Source: Syntrophomonas sp. UBA4922
Lineage (GTDB): Bacteria > Bacillota > Syntrophomonadia > Syntrophomonadales > Syntrophomonadaceae
Length of the DNA: 44,278 bases
Direction of reading: 5' to 3'
NCBI GenBank assembly: GCA_002398825.1
Contig: DHBS01000014.1
Location: 54,658 to 98,935, forward strand
The position numbers and the translations under genes are program-made. Every line of letters starts with the position of its first letter. The first letter of the stretch is position 1. The notes under the pieces are model-generated. The model was not told the DNA's origin and did no database searches. It worked only from the letters and a program-made list of their open reading frames with translations. Of the stretch, positions 38,980-44,278 are shown piece by piece.

Positions 38980-39011
38980 TTTCCGTTCCTGCCAAGGCAG
39001 GAACGGAAAAA
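38980..39011 (+). repeat. Perfect 15-bp hairpin after the ABC operon
   Basis: TTTTCCGTTCCTGCC (38980-38994) and its exact complement (38997-39011) are separated by AA. There is no T-run on either side, so it is not a standard terminator, though its position after the operon suggests transcript ending or 3' protection. The rest of the 277-base gap up to 39234 is A-rich and shows no gene. Confidence 0.6.
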
Positions 39012-39195
39012 GAACGAAATCGCTGCCGCGGTGGTTTTAGAAAAAACTATATAAGAAACTTTCGGAAAAAGCGAAAAGGAAAGCACTTTCTGTGGTATTG
39101 TTTAAGCCACCAAACCAAAACAGGGCAAAGGTGCGAAATGTAAGATTTAATGAACAAAAGAGACAAATAATCTTCAGAAATCAAACTTAATCTTA

Positions 39196-39201
39196 TATAA
39201 T
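39196..39201 (+). promoter_or_regulatory. Possible -10 box of the YibE/F gene
   Basis: A perfect TATAAT lies 33 bases before the start codon, with no recognisable -35 box. Weak evidence beyond position. Confidence 0.35.
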
Positions 39202-39234
39202 TAGGTATCCCTGACTTCCGGAGGTATTATTATC

Positions 39235-40512
39235 ATGCGTAGGATTACCCGGCTTTCGAAGCTAATGATATCATTAGCTTTATTCCTTTCTTTTTTTGCT
39301 GCAGGTCTTTTCATTCATCTTGAACAGGTTGCAGCTGCTCAAGCTAATTCTCCAACCACCCAATTAGCGACGAGCGCCACTGCAGTTGACCCGGCTGATG
39401 GGGAGATCCCTGGAGAATATCTCTTAGAACCAGAAAGACAGCAGCAAGAGTTTTATGAAAAGGCTATAGTACTGGAGGTAAACAGTATAGATCGTGACCC
39501 CTCCGAGACCGCACAAAACAGGATTACCGAACAAACGGTAAAGGTGCGCATGTTAAGCGGTACTTATAAAGGACAGGATTTGCTGGTTACTAATAACTTA
39601 ACTGGATCGCCAGGCATAGATATCATTGTTGAACCCGGAGATAAAATAGTACTCTATATGACTGCAGAGATTGACAGCGACGGACGTGCAGTACTGCAGA
39701 ATGTCTATGTAGCTGATCGGTTGCGGAGCCCTGCCTTGCTATGGCTGACGCTTATCTTTACTGCATTGATACTTATAATAGGACGTTATCAGGGATTAAA
39801 GGCTCTTTTGGGACTGGGTGTTACAGCTTTAGGAATTTATAAGATATTACTTCCCGGCTTGCTGGCAGGTAAACCCGCCTTGCCTTTAACTATTATGGTG
39901 CTGGTGGGAGCTACTCTAATCACCATGGTTTTTATAGCCGGCTTCAGTCGAAAAGCCATAGCTGCCACTCTAGGAACTGTTGGTGGACTGATTGCAGCAG
40001 GACTGTTAGCTTATCTTTTTGGCGGTTTAGCTCAGTTGAGCGGGCTTAGTACCGAGGAAGAACGCATGCTTTTATACGTCAACAATATAACCATCGACAT
40101 CAGGGGATTATTGTTTTCAGGCATCCTTATTGGAGCTCTAGGCGCCATCATGGATGTGGCCATGTCTGTGGCTTCAACGATAAGTGAGGTTAAAAAAGCT
40201 GATCCCAGTATGAAGGCTTATCAGTTAATGGGAGCAGGTATGAATGTCGGACGGGACATTATGGGAACCATGGCCAATACGCTAATCCTGGCTTATACGG
40301 GCAGTGCTCTTCCATTGATGCTTTTGTTTATGGCGTACAAAATGGAACCAATCAGTTTTCTTAATTGGGAAATGATTACTACTGAAATAGTGAGAGCACT
40401 TGTAGGGAGCATAGGTTTAATTGCCTGCATACCATTTACCGCACTAATAGCAGGATGGCTTAATGGATCGGGGAAAATTCAGGCGCTGCCTTATAGGGCT
40501 GAGGATGCGTAG
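39235..40512 (+). CDS. YibE/F family membrane protein
   Basis: 425 aa. A signal-like N-terminal helix (~10-28) is followed by an extracytoplasmic domain of ~120 residues (KAIVLEVNS, VKVRMLSGTYKGQ, GDKIVLY), then seven or so transmembrane helices from ~168 on. The segments GALGAIMDVAMSVASTISEVK and AGMNVGRDIMGTMANTLILAYTGSALP are the hallmarks of YibE/F (PF07907). Function unknown; a transporter is often supposed. ATG at 39235 has CCGGAGG ten bases upstream. The gene stands alone and looks richer in A/T at third codon positions than its neighbours. Confidence 0.88.
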   Translation: MRRITRLSKLMISLALFLSFFAAGLFIHLEQVAAAQANSPTTQLATSATAVDPADGEIPGEYLLEPERQQQEFYEKAIVLEVNSIDRDPSETAQNRITEQTVKVRMLSGTYKGQDLLVTNNLTGSPGIDIIVEPGDKIVLYMTAEIDSDGRAVLQNVYVADRLRSPALLWLTLIFTALILIIGRYQGLKALLGLGVTALGIYKILLPGLLAGKPALPLTIMVLVGATLITMVFIAGFSRKAIAATLGTVGGLIAAGLLAYLFGGLAQLSGLSTEEERMLLYVNNITIDIRGLLFSGILIGALGAIMDVAMSVASTISEVKKADPSMKAYQLMGAGMNVGRDIMGTMANTLILAYTGSALPLMLLFMAYKMEPISFLNWEMITTEIVRALVGSIGLIACIPFTALIAGWLNGSGKIQALPYRAEDA

Positions 40513-40640
40513 GAGCAGAGTGCTATTAATCCTGGATTCGATCCACCAGAAAACCCCGAGGACCCTTTGCCCGAAACCAGCTTATTTATCAAATTTCTTA
40601 CCAACGTCTAAAACCATTAATAATATTGCTTTAAGCTTTT

Positions 40641-40674
40641 GGCCCTGATATTCAGGAAACTTAATATCTGGCCC
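40641..40674. repeat. Imperfect hairpin between convergent genes
   Basis: GGCC..TGATATT (40641-40652) faces AATATC.GGCC (40663-40674), with CCTGA/TCAGG as an alternative inner stem. It lies between the YibE/F stop and the FtsH-like stop, but T-runs are missing. The rest of 40513-40701 shows nothing. Confidence 0.35.
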
Positions 40675-40701
40675 CTTCAAGAACCGTCCGCGCCTGTATC
40701 T

Positions 40702-42171
40702 TTAATGGATGATTTCTACAAATCGCTGCCGGTCTATTGTCTCTTCCTGCTGTATGCTCGCTGCCAGGGTAAAAAGGGCATCCTTCTTATCCTGCAGGAG
40801 CTTTATGGTCTTCTGCTCAAGGTCCACGATGATGTTCTTGCATTCTTCAAAAAGGCTCTCCTGGGGCAGATCTTCAGCATGCACAATGCCTAAAGAGGAC
40901 AACCCGGCCTCTACAATCTGCCTGGCGGTATTCCAGCAGGCTTTGAAGTCTCCTCTGGCTCCGGTGCTGCGGTTGCCGTATTTGATCTCCTCGGCTGCAG
41001 CTCCACCCAGCGCTATCATGATCTCACTTTCCAGTTGTTCCCGGGTATACAAGTATTGGTCATCGGGCGGATTCTTGCGCATGAAGCCCAAAGCCTGCCC
41101 GCGGGGGACGATGGTGACCGAGGACACCGATCCCGGCATCAGGGTTTCACTCAATAGAGCATGACCGCTCTCATGTACACTTACCCGTTCCACTTCTTCC
41201 AATGAAGGCTTGCGATCCAATTTCTCGCCCAAAATCACCTTGTCAATGGCTTCATTGAAGTGGCGGCTTAAGACCTTTGAGCTTTTTTCCCGCATAGCCA
41301 GTATGGCAGCTTCGTTGGCCAGGCTTTCGAGGTGAGCACCGGAAAATCCGAAAGTGGCGGCAGCGATCTGGTCCAGGTCCCCGCAGTCGTCCAGAGGCTT
41401 GTTGCGGGTATGAATCTCCAGAATTTTCTTGCGGCCGGTTTTATCGGGGAGATTAACCTGTACCTGACGGTCAAATCGTCCCGGTCTTAATAAAGCCGGA
41501 TCCAGCATATCGGCGCGATTGGTGGCCCCGATCAGAAGTATGCGCACTGAATCGTCGGGATTGATGCCGTCCATTTCCACCAGCAATTGATTCAAAGTCT
41601 GATCGTATTCCATGTGGCTGGTGTTCTTGCCGCGCTTGGCTCCTAAGATCTCCAATTCATCGATGAAGATAATAGCACTGTGGCTGTTTTGCTTCAGGGC
41701 CTTTTTGCGGGAGTCATTGAACAACTGCCTGACCCGTTTAGCCCCTACTCCGGCATACATTTCTATAAATTCACTGCCTGAAGCGGCGATAAAAACCGAA
41801 CTGGTGTAGTTGGCTGCGGCCTTGGCCATCAAGGTTTTGCCGGTTCCCGGAGGGCCGACCAAAAGAACCCCTTTTAACGGCCGTATGCCCATTTTGCTTA
41901 TCAAATCGGGGCTGCGCAAAAATTCCAGGGCTTCGCCCAGTTCGTTGATGGCCGAGTCCTGTCCTCCGATGTCGTCAAAGGAAATATTTTTTTGGCGTTT
42001 TTTACCATTCTCTGCACCCAGATTATTAAATCGGATTGCCCCCTGCATATGCAAGAACATATAACAGACTACCGCCAATCCGCCGAAAAGCGCCACAGGC
42101 AGTATATTATAGCCGATTAAGGCCAGAAAAACCAGAAAGGCTGTTCCAATCCCGATCAGGTATTCTTTCAT
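40702..42171 (-). CDS. FtsH-like membrane AAA+ metalloprotease (short form)
   Basis: 489 aa. Two N-terminal helices (~4-22 and ~25-42) joined by a very short loop lack the ~70-residue extracytoplasmic domain of true FtsH. The AAA module has Walker A GPPGTGKT (106-113), Walker B IIFIDE, and Arg fingers in RPGRFDR. The pore loop reads MYAG where FtsH has MFVG. The M41 protease domain has HESGH (333-337) and the Asp ligand in GARGDFKACW. It should degrade membrane proteins using ATP. ATG at 42171 has GGAG eight bases away; TTG at 42177 is too close. Confidence 0.9.
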   Translation of the reverse strand: MKEYLIGIGTAFLVFLALIGYNILPVALFGGLAVVCYMFLHMQGAIRFNNLGAENGKKRQKNISFDDIGGQDSAINELGEALEFLRSPDLISKMGIRPLKGVLLVGPPGTGKTLMAKAAANYTSSVFIAASGSEFIEMYAGVGAKRVRQLFNDSRKKALKQNSHSAIIFIDELEILGAKRGKNTSHMEYDQTLNQLLVEMDGINPDDSVRILLIGATNRADMLDPALLRPGRFDRQVQVNLPDKTGRKKILEIHTRNKPLDDCGDLDQIAAATFGFSGAHLESLANEAAILAMREKSSKVLSRHFNEAIDKVILGEKLDRKPSLEEVERVSVHESGHALLSETLMPGSVSSVTIVPRGQALGFMRKNPPDDQYLYTREQLESEIMIALGGAAAEEIKYGNRSTGARGDFKACWNTARQIVEAGLSSLGIVHAEDLPQESLFEECKNIIVDLEQKTIKLLQDKKDALFTLAASIQQEETIDRQRFVEIIH

Positions 42172-42186
42172 GTCCAATTCTCCTCA

Positions 42187-42714
42187 CTAGGTAATGTTCT
42201 GGCTGCTTTTCAGTTCAATAACACGGTACATACTATTCTCTCCATCAGCCAGATGCAGGTATAAATAGCGGTCGTCGACGTAAAGGTGATAAGAGATCCC
42301 TTTCTCGACCGCGTATTGGCCCAAGGTCTGATCCAGCCATACAAAGCTGTGATTGGCCGCCGCTTCATAAATGGCTGGCTGCAGGTGTAAATATGCTTGC
42401 TGCAGCATTTCATCCTGGGGATCGGTGATGATCAGCTTGTAAGCGCCTTTTTTTAAAGTATTATCCAGGGCCTCCTGTATGGCCTGGTACTCCTGCTGCA
42501 GGTTGTACACCTCTTGCAGCTGCACTGCGACCTCAAACTGTCCTTCAACCCTTGACAGTTCCACGTTGGCTATGGCAGGCCGGGCCTCCAGTTGCTGGAT
42601 TACCGGATTGATTATCATATACTTCATATATAGCTGATAGCCGCCCATCAGTATCGCCAGGGAGATAACGAAGACAGCCAGGGAAATGGCAGTTTTAAAA
42701 TCGCTCTTTTTCAT
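42187..42714 (-). CDS. Hypothetical single-pass membrane protein, 175 aa
   Basis: Not recognised. One N-terminal transmembrane helix (~9-28, ISLAVFVISLAILMGGY) is followed by a soluble domain of mixed alpha/beta character with a coiled-coil-like stretch (~65-90, LQEVYNLQQEYQAIQEALDN). No lipobox, no enzyme motif. ATG at 42714 with GGGG nine bases upstream. It is the first gene of a two-gene unit, 15 bases before the FtsH-like protease. That suggests a partner or adaptor of the protease, perhaps replacing the extracytoplasmic domain the protease lacks (inference). Confidence 0.7.
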   Translation of the reverse strand: MKKSDFKTAISLAVFVISLAILMGGYQLYMKYMIINPVIQQLEARPAIANVELSRVEGQFEVAVQLQEVYNLQQEYQAIQEALDNTLKKGAYKLIITDPQDEMLQQAYLHLQPAIYEAAANHSFVWLDQTLGQYAVEKGISYHLYVDDRYLYLHLADGENSMYRVIELKSSQNIT

Positions 42715-42737
42715 GTGAGCCAGCCCCTTTCCAAGTT

Positions 42738-42746
42738 ATTATAACA
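42738..42746 (-). promoter_or_regulatory. Extended -10 promoter of the FtsH-like unit
   Basis: TGTTATAAT on the minus strand is a perfect extended -10 element (TGnTATAAT), 23 bases before the 175-aa gene. No good -35 box is present, as often with extended -10 promoters. Confidence 0.55.
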
Positions 42747-42808
42747 TAGACCATAGTCCCTAACTTTGGACAATATATGGCAGCACAACCAGCTGTACAA
42801 TAAATTAA

Positions 42809-42828
42809 GACCGCTATAAGCAGCGGCC
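42809..42828 (-). terminator. Probable terminator of the rimO-pgsA operon
   Basis: On the minus strand GGCCGCT..AGCGGTC forms a 5-7 bp stem with a short loop, followed by TTAATTT, 54 bases after the pgsA stop. The U-tract is weak. Confidence 0.5.
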
Positions 42829-42881
42829 TTTATCATAACTTTAGTAGTTTATTTTGCCTGGGAATAGGGTCCTAGATAGAT

Positions 42882-43421
42882 TCACTTCACCTCACGCATG
42901 CTGATATATCGATAAAAATACTCCAACCCCGAATAGACTGTGATGATGAGCGCCAGGTACAGCATCACCGGCCCCAGGACCAGGGTGGTTATGGCATAAA
43001 AATCATTTTGCAGTATTACTACCACCACGGCTATAATCTGGCTGATAGTCTTCAGCTTACCCCATATACTAGCGGGAATGATAACCCCTTCCTCTGCTTT
43101 GATTATGCGTAAACCGGATACGGCAAATTCACGCCCCAGAATGACAATTGCGATCCATCCAGGAATACGCCCCAACTCCACCAGGCTGATTAAAGCGGCT
43201 GTAATCAGCAATTTATCGGCCAACGGGTCGAGTATGACCCCTAATTTGGTGACCTGTTTCATCTTGCGGGCCAGGTAACCATCCAGGCTGTCGGTCAAGG
43301 CAGCCACTATAAAGATAGCCGCGGCTATATAATCGCCGTTGGGAACCTTCACGGAGATGATGATAACGAAGAGCGGGATTAATATGATACGTAAAAGAGT
43401 TAAACTATTGGGGATGTTCAT
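42882..43421 (-). CDS. pgsA: CDP-diacylglycerol-glycerol-3-phosphate 3-phosphatidyltransferase
   Basis: A 179-aa integral membrane enzyme that makes phosphatidylglycerol phosphate. The CDP-alcohol phosphotransferase motif D-x2-D-G-x2-A-R-x8-G-x3-D-x3-D is intact in TDSLDGYLARKMKQ plus GVILDPLADK. About five transmembrane helices; MNIPNSLTLLRI is the typical opening. ATG at 43421 has GGAGAAG upstream and overlaps the rimO stop by 17 bases. Ends the operon. Confidence 0.94.
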   Translation of the reverse strand: MNIPNSLTLLRIILIPLFVIIISVKVPNGDYIAAAIFIVAALTDSLDGYLARKMKQVTKLGVILDPLADKLLITAALISLVELGRIPGWIAIVILGREFAVSGLRIIKAEEGVIIPASIWGKLKTISQIIAVVVVILQNDFYAITTLVLGPVMLYLALIITVYSGLEYFYRYISMREVK

Positions 43422-44278
43422 CAGCAACTTCTCCGATCATGTCATAGTTTCTGACCGCTTTAAGCTCTACCCGCATCAATTGTCCTTTGGGTAAGGCCCG
43501 GGTGCTCTTGATCATGGTGATGCCGTCCACTTCCGGCGCCTGATAATAACCTCTGCCGATGTAGAGGTGGTTGGAGACCTTTTCCGTAATCAACACCGGT
43601 TCCTGGCTTCCAATCCTGGCAATATTCTTGCTGCGGGTAATGCGGTTCTGCAGCTTCATTATCAGATCCAAACGCTCCTGGCTGATTTCCGGCGGCACTT
43701 GATCGGGCATCAGGCTAGCTGCCGTATCTTCTTCAGGATTGTAGCGAAAAGCCCCCAGCCAGTCAAAAGCTGATTCAGCGATGAAATCATAGAGGCGTTG
43801 GAAGTCATCTCCGCTCTCACCGGGAAATCCGGTCATCACCGTAGTGCGCAGCACCAATCCTTCGATTCTGCGCCGCAGCTCGGCCAACAGACCTTTTAGT
43901 TGCGTGCTGTCATGCTTGCGGTTCATAGCCCGCAGAGTACGGTCAGAAGCATGTTGCACCGGAATATCCAGATATGGCAAGACGCTTTTATTGGAGGCGA
44001 TTGCATCGAGAATAGCGTCGTCCATATGCGCGGGATGAAGATACATCAGCCTGATCCATTGCAATTCTTCGATCTTTTGCAGGCCGTCCAACAGATCCGG
44101 CAGGGATTTGCGCCCGTATATGTCGGTTCCGTAAGCTGCGGTGTCCTGTGCTATCACTACCAGTTCCCGTACCTGTTGTTGGGTCACCAAATGACGGGCT
44201 TCCTCGAGCAGGTCCTGAAGCGGCCGGGAGCGCAGCCCCCCTCTAATACCGGGTATGGCACAATAGCTGCAGCGATTG
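43405..44278 (-). CDS. rimO: Ribosomal protein S12 methylthiotransferase (5' truncated by the window edge)
   Basis: The C-terminal ~290 residues of a radical SAM methylthiotransferase; the N-terminus and the first cluster cysteine lie past the window end. The visible part begins NRCSYCAIPGIRGGLRSRP, holding the last two cysteines of CxxxCxxC. AQDTAAYG, GFPGESGDDF and DWLGAFRYNPEEDT follow, then a C-terminal TRAM domain (~60 residues). The segments IPGIRGGLRSRP and WLGAFRYNPEED favour RimO (aspartate of S12) over MiaB. It overlaps pgsA, its common Firmicute neighbour. Confidence 0.9.
   Translation of the reverse strand, partial: NRCSYCAIPGIRGGLRSRPLQDLLEEARHLVTQQQVRELVVIAQDTAAYGTDIYGRKSLPDLLDGLQKIEELQWIRLMYLHPAHMDDAILDAIASNKSVLPYLDIPVQHASDRTLRAMNRKHDSTQLKGLLAELRRRIEGLVLRTTVMTGFPGESGDDFQRLYDFIAESAFDWLGAFRYNPEEDTAASLMPDQVPPEISQERLDLIMKLQNRITRSKNIARIGSQEPVLITEKVSNHLYIGRGYYQAPEVDGITMIKSTRALPKGQLMRVELKAVRNYDMIGEVADEHPQ

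Overview
This 44.3 kb window reads as chromosomal housekeeping DNA from an endospore-forming Gram-positive of the Clostridia type. The signs are spoVS with a SigH-like promoter, remA (DUF370), yicC/yloC, the prpC-prkC pair, RNase Y, a Gram-positive-type LexA box at recA and a ytrA-type GntR/ABC cassette. The gene set and order resemble Syntrophomonas/Peptococcaceae-like genomes, but the genus is only an inference. No rRNA, tRNA, CRISPR array, transposase or prophage gene was seen. Most genes lie on the minus strand, so operons read from high to low coordinates.

Layout: 1-732 is the end of a plus-strand peptidoglycan-binding/desuccinylase-like protein. 905-1861 is a YhcC-like radical SAM protein, divergent from a small anchored protein (1991-2524). 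2808-6557 is the riboflavin operon ribD-ribE-ribBA-ribH under an FMN riboswitch with an intrinsic terminator. 6554-23135 is one long, tightly packed, largely overlapping gene string, yicC-remA-gmk-rpoZ-coaBC-metK-priA-def-fmt-DUF116-zinc peptidase-rsmB-rlmN-prpC-prkC-rsgA-rpe. It links nucleotide, CoA and SAM supply to replication restart, translation, ribosome assembly and cell-wall-sensing phosphorylation.

23153-25858 is a P-type Ca2+ ATPase preceded by a repeat-dense spacer. 26075-28212 holds three genes: a LysM/NlpC-P60 wall hydrolase, an unknown 135-aa protein whose ATG abuts its stop, and a cysteine-rich uracil-DNA-glycosylase-fold protein lacking the catalytic motifs. 28295-30519 carries a PHP phosphoesterase, an M19 dipeptidase and spoVS. 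30638-35023 is ymdB, an unknown 164-aa gene, rny and recA. 35118-36934 is thpR and cinA.

37120-38957 (plus strand) is a GntR-ABC-permease cassette with tandem operators, followed by a YibE/F-family membrane protein (39235-40512). The window ends with an FtsH-like AAA protease plus a small membrane partner, then pgsA and a 5'-truncated rimO.

The best candidate for something undescribed is the roughly 360-nt leader of rny (33600-33960). It has a near-consensus promoter at the recA stop codon, several nested inverted repeats, a possible 8-bp closing stem and an intrinsic terminator just before the rny ribosome binding site. That arrangement is typical of an attenuator or riboswitch, and I do not recognise it as a known class. 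Other points worth a look are the non-standard start of rny, the hairpin in the remA Shine-Dalgarno spacer, the degenerate UDG-like protein, and the heavy use of TTG start codons.
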